From Streptomyces sp. NRRL F-5630 (GTDB taxonomy: Bacteria; Actinomycetota; Actinomycetes; Streptomycetales; Streptomycetaceae), in contig NZ_JOGO01000009.1 in assembly GCF_000719475.1 (NCBI RefSeq), positions 1 to 64,000 of the forward strand: a stretch of DNA of 64,000 nt, in the 5' to 3' direction. Below are positions 25,402 through 33,849 of the stretch, piece by piece. The translations under genes and the position numbers were made by a program. The notes beneath the pieces are model-generated. The model was not told the DNA's origin and did no database searches. It was given only the letters and a program-made list of their open reading frames with translations. Each line of letters begins with the position of its first letter. The first letter of the stretch is position 1.

Positions 25402-25907
25402 CGCTCGACGATTTATACGGAACCAGGCCGGACCTCCTGCCCAAATCTATGGTTCGAGTGGTTCGTGCAGATCAGCAGGGTGGCCGACGGCTGACTTGGG
25501 TTGGCCGGCCGGGTGTGCAGCTGCTGAACCTGGATCAGCATCTCCAGTACGAGCGCGAAAGCCTCAGTCATTACCCGCGCAGCTCTGACGGTGCGATCTC
25601 GTGGGGCGCGGTGGCTGATGGTTTGGTGCTCAGCTCGATGGAGTCTGGTTCCATCGAGCTGAGCGCCGTAATCCAACAGTTCGCCCCGAGGGCTGACAGC
25701 CTCATCTTTTTCTGGGAGAGCTTGGCGGTTCCGAGTGTAGAGATGGGGCTTGAATTCTCCATCTCTCGCCTGCTGGATATTGCAGAATCCGTACCGGAAT
25801 TCTGGATCTATTCCCCGGGTGATCGCATTGTGGTGGAGAGTTCGTTCTCTGGCGTAGTGACTGTGGCTCATATTCCTGTGGAAGAAGATGGCCAGAGTCC
25901 TGCGTAA
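25398..25907 (+). CDS. Putative immunity protein for toxin tip 2
   Basis: A 169-residue acidic cytoplasmic protein with no family I recognise. GTG at 25398 overlaps the toxin stop by 4 bp, so it would be coupled to a toxin frame that has no start of its own; it may have a local promoter to guard against kin. Codon 6 is TTA (25413-25415), unusual in Streptomyces and suggesting bldA dependence or recent acquisition. Immunity function is inferred from position. Confidence 0.65.
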   Translation: MTLDDLYGTRPDLLPKSMVRVVRADQQGGRRLTWVGRPGVQLLNLDQHLQYERESLSHYPRSSDGAISWGAVADGLVLSSMESGSIELSAVIQQFAPRADSLIFFWESLAVPSVEMGLEFSISRLLDIAESVPEFWIYSPGDRIVVESSFSGVVTVAHIPVEEDGQSPA

Positions 25908-25913
25908 CGCCGT

Positions 25914-25934
25914 TTGACGGCAACGCTGACGGCA
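25914..25934 (+). repeat. Paired TTGACGGCA/CTGACGGCA repeats at the int B 3' end
   Basis: Units at 25914 and 25926, just before the int B stop codon (25938), in the same position as the pair beside int A. Confidence 0.65.
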
Positions 25935-25937
25935 ACG

Positions 25938-27217
25938 TCAGCGGACGACCACCGCTGAGGGCGGCGGCTCTTCGGAGTCGTCGCCCTCGGCCAGTGCCTC
26001 GCTCAGGGTGTCGATGGCCTGGCGCTGGAGGCGGAGTCGGACGTGGGCGTAGACGCCAGCGGTGACGCCGATGTGGGCGTGGCCGAGGGGTTCCTTGATG
26101 ACGACTAGGTCGACGCCCTGTTCCAGGAGCAGGGTGGCGGTCGAGTGACGGAGATCATGGAAGCGGATCGTCCGGAGCCCAACGCTATGGAGAAGGCGAC
26201 GGAAGCGGCGGGTGAGGTTGCCGGGGTCGAGTGGCCTGCCCTTCGAGGTGGTGAAGACGAGCCCGTTGTCCGTCCAGCCTGTTCCGGCTACCTGACGCTC
26301 TCCCCGCTGCCGTTCCTGGTGGAGCTTGAGGGAACTGATGCATTCGGTGGGGAGGGCGATGCGGCGTTCGGAGGCGAGGGTCTTGGTGTTCAGGGCAGTC
26401 AGACCCTGGCTGCGGGTGCGCTGGAGGGAACGGTGGATGGTGGCGGTTCCGCCGTCCAGGTCGAGGTCTTCCCAGTGGGGGCCGAGGAGTTCGCCCTTGC
26501 GGAGTCCGGTGCGCAGGGCGAGTTCGTGCAGGGCATGCAGCCGGTCGGCGCGCCGGCCGACTGGAGGAACTGTCGGGCTTCGGCGGCGGTGAGGGGCTGG
26601 AAACGTCTGGGGCGGGGCGTGGTCGTCTTGACGTTCCGGGCGACGTTGCGCGGCAGTTCGTCCTCGCGGACGGCGTGTTCCAGGGCGGACTTGAGGACCG
26701 CGTGGACGTACGTCACGGTCAGCGGTGAGAGCCGCTTCTCGCAGCACTGGCCGATGGCGCAGCAGGACCGCCGAACAGCGTCCTGTCCCTGGGCGCAGCA
26801 CTGGCAGGTGGTGCGGAGTCCGTCGAGGAAGGAGCGGACGTCGCGGGTGGTGAGCCGGGCGAGCTTTTTAGCGCCGAGGCCGGGGTTGAGGTGGAGGCGG
26901 ATGGAGGCGGCGTATCGGGTGTGGGTGTTCTCCCGGAGGTGGTGAACGGCGACGCCGTCGAGCCAGTACGCGAGGTAGGCGCTCACGGTGCTGTCGGACG
27001 TCGCGACGGGGAGGCCGCGGTTGCTGGCGGCGATCCTTTCGGTGAGCTTGCTCATCGCATCTTTGCGGGTGGCGCCGTAGACGCGGACGCGCTTGCGGGT
27101 GTTGCCGGGGGCGAGGACGTATCCGGCGGCTTCCCATCGTCCGTCCTTGCGCTGGTAGACGGTTCCGTCGCCGTTGGCCCGGGAGCGGCGGGAGGAGGTG
27201 GGGCGGGGTGTGGTCAT
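25938..27217 (-). pseudogene. Tyrosine integrase, frameshifted (int B)
   Basis: The N-terminal two thirds (from ATG 27217, ANGDGTVYQRKDGRWEAAGY to EARQFLQSAG) and the catalytic third (ADRLHALHELALRTGLRKGE, HDLRHSTATL, LGHAHIGVTAGVYAHV) lie in different frames. They join near 26553-26570. Relative to int A, the join has two extra bases or one missing. All catalytic residues survive, but only across the frameshift. It is closely similar to int A throughout, so the two elements are relatives. A sequencing indel cannot be ruled out from the sequence alone. Confidence 0.8.
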
Positions 27218-27442
27218 CAGGCGGCGTCCTGTTCGAGGCGGGTGCGGATGAAGGCGGTGAGGGCGTGGGCGGGGATGCGGCGGGCGCGGCCGAGGGTGAT
27301 CGAGGCGAGTTGGCCGGAGCGCAGCAGGTCGTAGACGGCGAAGCTGCCGAGCTGGAGGCGGGCCATGGCCTGGGGCACTGTGAGCAGATCCAGCGCCGGG
27401 GCCGCTTCCGTGTGGAGGACGGCGAGCGGGGGGTGAAGTCAT
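27217..27442 (-). pseudogene. Excisionase-like HTH gene with homopolymer frameshift (xis B)
   Basis: ATG at 27442 overlaps the repSA stop, and the stop overlaps int B (TGATG). The true product frame reads LDLLTVPQAMARLQLGSFAV and GQLASITLGRARRIPAH to RTRLEQDAA. The start is out of frame with it because of a run of six C (27428-27433 on the plus strand as G), one more than needed. The length of 226 bp is not a multiple of three, which confirms the shift. It is homologous to xis A, which is broken at a different place. Confidence 0.7.
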
Positions 27443-28699
27443 CAACAGCCCCCTTCGGCCGCGAACTGCCTGCGATGCCAGACGTCGGCGGCGAGGAAGG
27501 CCGTGCCGCGGCTGTAGCCCGAGCCGAGGTAGGCCCAGCGGCCGACGACGAGCGTGGTCGTCGGGTCGGACTCGGGCAGGCCCGCCTGCGTGCGGGCCTG
27601 TTCGACCCGCCACGCGCGGCGGGTGTCGCCAGCTCAGAGTCGTGGAGTAGCTGCGAGGTCCCGTGGGGGAGGAACGTGGCGCCGCGTCCCTGGCAGGGGC
27701 GGCAGAACAGAGCCCGGTCGAGGGTGCCGGAGGCGTCGGCGGACCTTGGTGGCGCACTTGGCCACGTAGGCGGCCACGGCCTGGTCGGTGAACTCGGCGT
27801 CGGTGCCGAAGGCCCCGATCTCGCGTACGTCGAGTTGCTGGCCCCAGCCAAGTGCGCGTTCCCCGACCGCGTCGGAGGCGACGGAGATGCGGGCGCGAGG
27901 TGCGGCGGCCCTGATGGCGTCGGTGAGCAGGGCGACGGTGGACGTTCGAGGGCAGGGTCTGAACTCTGGCGGGGTCGTCGAGGGGGATCACGGCGTGGAA
28001 GCGGACCAGGTCACGCTTCTGGTGGTCGGTCACTTTGGCGAAGGGCACCCGCAGAACCGTGCGGGCGGCCTTCTGGGTGAGGCCGAGCCGGGCGGCGAGC
28101 TCGCCGCCGCAGGGGGGTGGTGGAGCGGGCTCACAGGGCTCCCGTGTGGGCATTGGAGAGGATGGCGCCCCCGTAGTTCTACGTCGTCAGGTTGAGCAGC
28201 GTGCCCAGCCATGGGCCTGTGGGTTCGTGGTGAGTGCCGCAGCGGCAAGGCCGGTGTCGGGGTTGTGGAGGGGACCGAAGGAGAGGGTGGTGAGGGTGGC
28301 GGAGGACGGGGATGCGGAAGGTCTTGCCGCCGGTCAGGTCGGCGCGCATGAGGTGGTAGGTGTCGGCGGCCCAGAAGCGGGAGTACGCCGGGCAGCGGGA
28401 GGTGCGGCAGTTGCCGCACGTGGTGAGCAGGTTGCCCGTGGGCTCGGTATCGGTGGAGTAGGAGCGCAGAGCTTCGCCGGTTGTGGCGTCGAGGGTGGGG
28501 TGCGGCCGGGGCAGCGTACGGGTTCGGTGCAGCCGCCGAGGGGTTCGATCTGCTGCCGTGCGCGGTCGAAGTAGGGGTGGTTGACCAGGTGGAGCAGGTC
28601 CCGTACGGCGGGGCTTGCCACGTGGCGCAGGCCCAGAGTGACGATTCGGGCGTGTTCTTCGGTTCGGTGGGTGACCCCGAGCAGCAACCAGCCACTCAT
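27442..28699 (-). pseudogene. RepSA-type replication initiator with several frameshifts (element B)
   Basis: Pieces of one pSAM2-RepSA-like protein lie in order across changing frames. They run VRDLLHLVNHPYFDRARQQI and LGGCTEPVR (from about 28620), ATTGEALRSYSTDTEPTGN and CGNCRTSRCPAYSRFWAADT (about 28490-28370). Then come FAKVTDHQKRDLVRFHAVIP (about 28010), FTDQAVAAYVAKCATK (about 27760) and the end LGSGYSRGTAFLAADVWHRR with AEGGC at 27445. The HxH-type rolling-circle motif (VRFHAVI) is still visible. At least three frame changes make it non-functional. Confidence 0.8.
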
Positions 28700-28832
28700 G
28701 TGTTTTCGCGGAACGCCACCTGGGGCGGGAGAAAGGCGGGAGGTTGGCCCTGGCGGCCGGGTAGTTGCGGCTGAGGGGCGCGAGCCGGGCATCCGCCGCC
28801 GCGACTCACGGGAAGCGGCCGGTCGGTCTCGT

Positions 28833-28881
28833 CCCACGAGGCCGGGCCCGGGCCGCTGAGCGCCTCGGGCCTGGCCTCGTG
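28833..28881. terminator. Hairpin after the alcohol dehydrogenase gene
   Basis: CCACGAGGCC and GGCCTCGTGG pair across a GC-rich internal region that can also fold. It lies just downstream of the dehydrogenase stop on the minus strand and bounds the accessory region. Confidence 0.6.
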
Positions 28882-28889
28882 GAGGACTG

Positions 28890-29933
28890 CTAGGCGTCGA
28901 GGTCGGACATGTCGAGCACGAAGCGGTAGCGGACGTCGCTGTCGGCGAGGCGGTTCAAGGCTGTTTCGATCTCGCTCGACGGAAGGATTTCGACGTCGGC
29001 CGCTATGCCGTGCGCGGCGCAGAACCCGAGCATTTCGATGGTCTGCCGCAGCCCTCCTGTGCCGGAGGAGGTGAGCTTCTTGCGGCCGGCTCCCAACTCC
29101 CAGAGTTTCGGGCCCGCCAGCAGGGGGTTCCCGAGGACGCACAGGGTCCCGTCGAGGCCCAGCATGCCGATGAGTGGCGTGAGTTCGTGGTCGGCCGGGA
29201 TGGTGTCGAGGATGAGGTCGAAGCGGCCCTGTGCGGCGGCTGTCCGGGCTTCGTCGGTGGTGACGAGCAGTCCGGCCGCCCCCAGGCTCAGCGCGTCGGG
29301 CTCCTTGGCCGCGCTGCGGCTGAGGACGGTCACTTCGCTTCCCAGCGCGGAGGCGAGCTTCACCGCGAGGTGACCGAGTCCCCCGAGGCCGGCGACGGCA
29401 ACGCGGCTGCCAGGACCGACACCGGCGGCCCGCAGGGGTTCCCACACGCTGACACCGGCGCACAGGAGGGGTGCCGCGGAGGCCGGGGCGAGTCCGTCGG
29501 GCAGGTGGAACGCGAACTTCTCGCGCAGGACGTACTCGCGGCTGTAGGCCCCCTTGGTGGGGGTGCCGTCCACACGGTCGGTGCCGCCGTAGGTCGGGGT
29601 CGCCTGGTTGTAGCAGTAGTTCTCCTGCCCGGCCTCGCACATGGCGCACTCGCCGCACGAGTCGATGATCGTGCCGATGGCGACCCGCTCGCCCACGGCG
29701 AAGCCGGTGACCGCCGGGCCGGTGGCGACGACGACGCCGGTCGCCTCGTGGCCGGGAACCAGGTCCTTCTCTCCGAGCATCCCGTGGATGCGGTGCAGGT
29801 CGCTGTGGCAGACACCGCAGTAGTCGATCCGCACGGCGATGTCGTCGGGGCGCAGGTCGCGCCGCTCGATGGTGACGCGCGTGAGGACGTTGCTGTTCGG
29901 GTCGAGGCTCTGCAAGCCGGTCGTGGTCCTCAT
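28890..29933 (-). CDS. Zinc-dependent medium-chain alcohol dehydrogenase
   Basis: A 347-residue MDR oxidoreductase converting an alcohol and NAD(P)+ to the carbonyl. Catalytic zinc ligands are Cys in YCGVCHSDLHRIHG and HE in VPGHEATGVV. The structural zinc has four Cys in CGECAMCEAGQENYC. The Rossmann motif is VAGLGGLGHLAVKLASALG. I start it at ATG 29933, which has GAAGGAGC 8 bp upstream; an upstream in-frame ATG has no ribosome site. It is divergent from a TetR regulator, with two matching inverted repeats between them, so it is probably repressed by that regulator. The substrate is unknown. Confidence 0.93.
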   Translation of the reverse strand: MRTTTGLQSLDPNSNVLTRVTIERRDLRPDDIAVRIDYCGVCHSDLHRIHGMLGEKDLVPGHEATGVVVATGPAVTGFAVGERVAIGTIIDSCGECAMCEAGQENYCYNQATPTYGGTDRVDGTPTKGAYSREYVLREKFAFHLPDGLAPASAAPLLCAGVSVWEPLRAAGVGPGSRVAVAGLGGLGHLAVKLASALGSEVTVLSRSAAKEPDALSLGAAGLLVTTDEARTAAAQGRFDLILDTIPADHELTPLIGMLGLDGTLCVLGNPLLAGPKLWELGAGRKKLTSSGTGGLRQTIEMLGFCAAHGIAADVEILPSSEIETALNRLADSDVRYRFVLDMSDLDA

Positions 29934-29957
29934 GAGCACAGCTCCTTCTCGTCGATC

Positions 29958-29973
29958 CGGAATCTTCATTCAC
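29958..29973. promoter_or_regulatory. Operator half of the ADH/TetR intergenic region (site 1)
   Basis: CGGAAT, 4 bp, ATTCAC: an imperfect version of the perfect repeat at 29986, 28 bp away. It lies just upstream of the dehydrogenase ribosome site. Confidence 0.6.
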
Positions 29974-29985
29974 TTTAGCATGATG

Positions 29986-30001
29986 CGGAATGACGATTCC
30001 G
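29986..30001. promoter_or_regulatory. Operator in the ADH/TetR intergenic region (site 2)
   Basis: CGGAAT, GACG, ATTCCG: a perfect 6+4+6 inverted repeat centred between the divergent starts, 19 bp before the TetR GTG. Size and location are those of TetR-family operators. Confidence 0.7.
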
Positions 30002-30020
30002 TTCTGAGTACACTGGCTCC

Positions 30021-30599
30021 GTGAGCCCACGACCCAGCAACTCGGCCAGGCGGCGCGCCCCGCGCCGGGATGCCCTGCGCAACGACGCCGTCGTCATCAA
30101 CGCCGCGCGCGCGGTCTTCGCCGAGCAGGGGCCGCAGGCCAGCATGGAGGCCATCGCCTCCCACGCCGGTCTCGGCGTCGGCACGATCTACCGGCGGTTC
30201 GCCGGTAAGGACGCCCTGCTCGACGCCGTCGCGCACCTCTTCGCCGAGGAACTGGACCAGGCCGCCGCGGCCGCCCTCGCGGAGCCTGATCCCGCCGCCG
30301 GCCTTGAGGGGTTTCTCGATTTCGTGGGGGCGTTCCACGCCGAGAAGCGCCGGTACGCGGCCGCCTTGACCGACCGGATCCCGGAGGACGACGACGTGAG
30401 CGCGCGGACAGCGGACCGCGTCCGGCAGCTCACGCGGAAGGCGGTCGACGCGGGGCACCTCGCGCACGAGGTGACAGCGGAGGACATCAAGTCGCTCGTC
30501 GTCGCGCTGAGGGAAGTGGTCGCCGCGTCACCAGAGGGTGACGATGCCCCGTGGCGGCGGTTCCTGCGCATCCACCTCGCCGGACTCCGCGCCGGTTGA
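30021..30599 (+). CDS. TetR/AcrR family transcriptional regulator
   Basis: A 192-residue one-domain repressor. The N-terminal HTH is typical: INAARAVFAEQGPQASMEAI, then ASHAGLGVGTIYRRFAGKDA (residues about 25-75), with an Ala/Asp-rich ligand domain after it. GTG start at 30021. It is divergent from the zinc alcohol dehydrogenase; repeats at 29958 and 29986 are its likely operators, so it should repress both itself and the dehydrogenase until an inducer binds. Confidence 0.92.
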   Translation: MSPRPSNSARRRAPRRDALRNDAVVINAARAVFAEQGPQASMEAIASHAGLGVGTIYRRFAGKDALLDAVAHLFAEELDQAAAAALAEPDPAAGLEGFLDFVGAFHAEKRRYAAALTDRIPEDDDVSARTADRVRQLTRKAVDAGHLAHEVTAEDIKSLVVALREVVAASPEGDDAPWRRFLRIHLAGLRAG

Positions 30600-31421
30600 T
30601 CGCGCGGGCGGTGGCCGCGCGCTGAAGAATGCCGGTCCACCCCCGTCACGGCCGCGTGACCGGGGCCCTCGTCTCTGCCGACAGCGCTCGCGGGCCCCGC
30701 ACCCAGGGGCTGGGGCAGTGGGTTCGGAGCGACGGCCTGTGCAACGGGGAGTTGCCCCGGTGGCGTCGAGCTGCTCCCCACCGGGGTCCCGCACCGGCCG
30801 CAGGGCCGAAGTCCGGTTCGCCCGTGGAGGGTTCGAGGTCGATGGCAGGCCACGGCGCGCGTTCGGCGGTGGCGCTGCTCTCCGAGGTGCGGTCGGGCGG
30901 CCGCACGGTGTTGTTGCCCTTCCCCGCCGCAACCCGATCGGGGCCGGGGTCGTCTCCGCACGTGGCGTAGGGGGTTCGGGTACGGCCCGAGTGCGTCCGT
31001 GCGGCGCATCGGTCCACGGTCTCGCTACCTCATCCCCCTTCAGGAGCGGTTGCGGCTACCCGGGTTGAGGGGCTGTGTGTGAGGACGGCGTACCGGGCGG
31101 GCTCGTGGTCCCTCTTCCGCGTAGACGCGCGCGGACTTCCTGGTGGCGGGCACCAAACGGGGCTATGAAACGGCTGACGGGCCCCGTGCCGGGAGGGGCC
31201 GGGGTGCCGATAGCCGTCCGTGCCGCCTCGCCCCGCCTGTCCGTTCCGCTTCGCACGGCTTTGCTCGTACGTCCGTACGGCTTGTCGCGCGGAGCGCTGA
31301 AGACCGGGTTCCGGCCGGAGTGCGGCGGCCGGACCTGGGCAGGCTAAACAGTCCGGCGGGCGACTCCGAGGGCCGCCCGTCGGGCCCACCGGAGAGCGGG
31401 CCCGCGACAGGGAGAGTACGC
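30600..31421. other. 820-bp stretch with no recognisable gene
   Basis: Several overlapping open frames exist in the GC-rich sequence, but none has family motifs, a ribosome site with sensible start, or typical codon bias. The last 30 bp carry the ribosome site of the lysozyme gene. Possibly decayed sequence next to the accessory region. Confidence 0.4.
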
Positions 31422-31982
31422 ATGGCCGTCAAAGGGATCGATGTCAGCAGCCACCAGGAGTCGTTCGACGCGGACGGCATGGCCTTCGTCTTCGTGAAGG
31501 CCACCGAGGGGCGCACCTACACCAATTCGCGCCAGCGGGCGCAGGCGAAGCGGGCGAGGGACGCGGGTGCCGTCGTCGGCTTCTACCACTTCCTGTGGCC
31601 GGGCAACATCCAGGCGCAGGCCGAGTACTTCGTCGAGCAGTGCGCGAGCGTCCCGTACGACCTGCTCGCCTGCGACTGGGAGTACACGGGCGACGGGACC
31701 GCGGCGAGCAACAAGGAGAAGGACCAGTTCCTCAAAGCGGTGCAGAAGTTGCGCGGTTCCAACCACCGCGTGCTGCTCTACTGCAACCGCGACTTCTGGC
31801 TCAACAGGGACACGACCTCCTTCGCGGCGGACGGCCTGTGGATCGCGGACTACAACGGCAAGCCGGGCAAGCCGGGGATCAAGGCGCCCTGGCGCATCCA
31901 CCAGTACACCTCCGAGCCCATCGACACGAACATCGGCAACTGGGAGGACAGGCCCGCCCTGAAGAAGTGGGCGAAGGGCTGA
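31422..31982 (+). CDS. GH25 family lysozyme (muramidase), no signal peptide
   Basis: A 186-residue single-domain GH25 enzyme that would cleave the MurNAc-GlcNAc bond of peptidoglycan. It starts GIDVSSHQESFDADGMAFVF, has GFYHFLWPGNIQAQAEYFVE, the catalytic Asp/Glu pair in LACDWEYTG and the C-terminal RIHQYTSEP. ATG at 31422 follows GGGAGAG. No signal peptide or wall-binding domain is present, which is usual for phage endolysins but not for secreted Streptomyces cellosyl-type enzymes, so export would need another route. It stands alone, with no holin visible. Confidence 0.88.
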   Translation: MAVKGIDVSSHQESFDADGMAFVFVKATEGRTYTNSRQRAQAKRARDAGAVVGFYHFLWPGNIQAQAEYFVEQCASVPYDLLACDWEYTGDGTAASNKEKDQFLKAVQKLRGSNHRVLLYCNRDFWLNRDTTSFAADGLWIADYNGKPGKPGIKAPWRIHQYTSEPIDTNIGNWEDRPALKKWAKG

Positions 31983-32281
31983 GCCGGAGGACGGGTCGCA
32001 GTCCGGTCCGCTGAACCCGCGGGGCGTCCGGGCCCCGTGCGGCGGTCGGCTGCCGCGGGGCGCCCGGCCACCGTGGGACAGCGGGCCGGAGGCGCGGCGG
32101 CCGGGCATGGGGGCGGGCAGCCCCCGGCCCGGCCTCCGGGCCCGTCCAAGCCCCGCCCCCCCGCCGTGCCGTTCCCCTCGGATGCCGAACGTTGCCCCGT
32201 AGCGGACCGTGCGCCAGCCCGTACCTCCAGCCCCACCGCCTTCAGGCCCCCGCCACCGCCCTCACCGTGCTGGGAGCGCCC
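31983..32281. other. Intergenic region between lysozyme and mbl
   Basis: A convergent intergenic region of about 300 bp, very GC-rich. A short near-repeat of CCCTCACCGTGC lies at its right edge next to the mbl stop. No hairpin stands out as a clear terminator. Confidence 0.4.
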
Positions 32282-33313
32282 TCACCGTGCCGAGAGCGGG
32301 CTCAGCGTCATCGGGCCCACGCCGCCCTCCAGCATCGCGCCGAGGCCCTGGACCGCGCACATGCCGGGGTTCTCCGCGATGCGGATCGGCATCCCCGTGG
32401 CCTCCTTGAGCATCCGGTCGAGACCGGGCAGGAGCGCACTGCCGCCGACCGCTGTGAGGCCGCCCTCGGCGAGGTCGGCGACGAGGTCGGGCGGGCAGGA
32501 GCGCAGGACGCGGCTGATGCCGTCGAGGATCGTGGTGAACGGGGCGCTGATCGCCTCCCGCAGGGCCGCCGTGTCCACCGTGACCGAGCGGGCCAGGCCC
32601 GTGACGGCGTCGCGGCCGTGGATCTCGGTGGTCCCCGTGCGCGGGTCGGCCGCGTCGACGGCGAGGCGCAGCGGCCGTACGGACTGCGTGGGGAGCAGCA
32701 GGTCGTGGCGGTGGCGCAGGTGCGAGACGATCGCGTGATCGATGGCGTCGCCGCCGACGGGGAGCCGCTGCGCCGTGACGATCGCGCCGAGCGAGAGCAC
32801 CGCGATCTGCGTCGTCGCGGCGCCGCACGCCATGATCATCGTCGCCTCGGGCCGCTCCACGGGCAGCCCGCAGCCGACCGCCGCCGCGATGAGCGTGTCC
32901 ACGAGTTCGACGCGCCGGGCACCGAGTCCGACCAGCGTCTCGACGGTCGCGCGGCGCGCGAGCGGGTCGGACTCGTGCGGCGTGCAGGCGGCGGCGCGCA
33001 GCCGCGGCTTGCGGCGCAGCGCCCGGCGCAGCTTGTCGCCGAGCAGGTGCCGCAACATCCGCTGCGCCATGTCCACATCGACCACCGTGCCGCCCGACAC
33101 GGGCCGCACGACGCGGATGTACTCGGGGGTGCGGCCCGTCATCTGCTGGGCGAAGTCGCCGACCGCGATGAGCCCCCCGGTCCGCGTGTTGACGGCCGCG
33201 ACGCTCGGCTCGTCGACCACGATGCCCTGGCCCTTCACGAACACCCTCGTGCGGGCGGCGCCCAGATCGACGGCGATGTGGCAGCGGCGCAATTGCTCCA
33301 GGCTGACGGTCAC
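32282..33313 (-). CDS. mbl: MreB-like actin homologue (Mbl type)
   Basis: A 343-residue bacterial actin with phosphate-1 IAVDLGAARTRVFVKG, connecting ADVDMAQ-like region (VVDVDMAQRMLRHLL), phosphate-2 MIMACGAATTQIAVLSLG and adenosine motif TAVGGSALLPGLDRML. In Streptomyces, MreB paralogues act in spore-wall synthesis rather than rod shape, and Mbl depends on MreB. It lacks mreC/mreD neighbours, as expected for the stand-alone Mbl gene (SCO2451 in S. coelicolor, from memory and synteny). GTG at 33313 is preceded by GGGAGG at 7 bp; the longer upstream frame is spurious. It is shorter and more divergent than MreB itself. Confidence 0.8.
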   Translation of the reverse strand: MTVSLEQLRRCHIAVDLGAARTRVFVKGQGIVVDEPSVAAVNTRTGGLIAVGDFAQQMTGRTPEYIRVVRPVSGGTVVDVDMAQRMLRHLLGDKLRRALRRKPRLRAAACTPHESDPLARRATVETLVGLGARRVELVDTLIAAAVGCGLPVERPEATMIMACGAATTQIAVLSLGAIVTAQRLPVGGDAIDHAIVSHLRHRHDLLLPTQSVRPLRLAVDAADPRTGTTEIHGRDAVTGLARSVTVDTAALREAISAPFTTILDGISRVLRSCPPDLVADLAEGGLTAVGGSALLPGLDRMLKEATGMPIRIAENPGMCAVQGLGAMLEGGVGPMTLSPLSAR

Positions 33314-33849
33314 GGCCTTGCCTCCCGAGGTACGGACCGGAAGGAGCCACCGGTCGGCGCCCCTGTGCACGAGGGTGGTCGTCCCCCGTCCCGGCTGCCC
33401 GCCGGGCTGGGCCGATCGGGTCGCGGCGGAACGGGTGAAGCGCTTCGGCTTGCGCCGGACGAGGGGTGCGGTAACGGGCGCACCACGTGGCCGGGCGTTA
33501 CCGGCCAGGCCGGACCGGCTGTCAAGATCGCGTCGGGGGTGCGCGCCGGGCGTGGCCTGATCCTTTCGCTCCCGCCCCGGTCCGCCCGCCCGGCCCCCGT
33601 GCCGCCCCGGACCGGCGCGCACCGGAGGAGCGGCCCCCGTACGGCGCCATCGCCGCCCCTGTACGTCCGCGCGGCCTCCCGCGCACGAGATGACTGAAAC
33701 CCATGCGCCGCGACTGACCTGCCCGTTGGCGGCAATGTGCCATGGCCGCTTTCCGCCAGTACTCCGCAACTCTCCCGTAATACAGCGCGCTTCACACTCT
33801 TCCGCAGTGCGTCCCACCCCCTGGCCGCGCTGACGAAGAGAGGGCTTCC
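33314..33849. other. Divergent intergenic region between mbl and the subtilase
   Basis: About 535 bp. It must contain promoters for both genes. The right 130 bp is less GC-rich, with poly-pyrimidine and AACTCTCCCGTAATACAG-type sequence near 33765-33783, a possible promoter for the subtilase. No gene is supported. Confidence 0.4.

Larger units (their letters stand above)
25914..28699. mobile_element. AICE remnant B (int-xis-repSA, all disrupted)
   Basis: A second pSAM2-like module in the same orientation as element A, placed directly after immunity gene 2. Int, xis and repSA keep the AICE order and TGATG junctions but each carries at least one frameshift. No tra, spd or Nudix gene and no third 47-bp repeat were found to its right, so its right end at about 28.7 kb is only where recognisable repSA ends. 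Confidence 0.65.

Noticed and set aside
7279..28699. The whole accessory block as one element integrated in the tRNA cluster
   Set aside because: I found no copy of a tRNA 3' end at the right side, and the integrases sit inside the toxin locus next to the 47-bp repeats instead.
25914..28890. A third 47-bp repeat that would bracket element B
   Set aside because: Looked for CACACGTACTATG and GGTTCATAA after 25.9 kb and saw none before the dehydrogenase gene.
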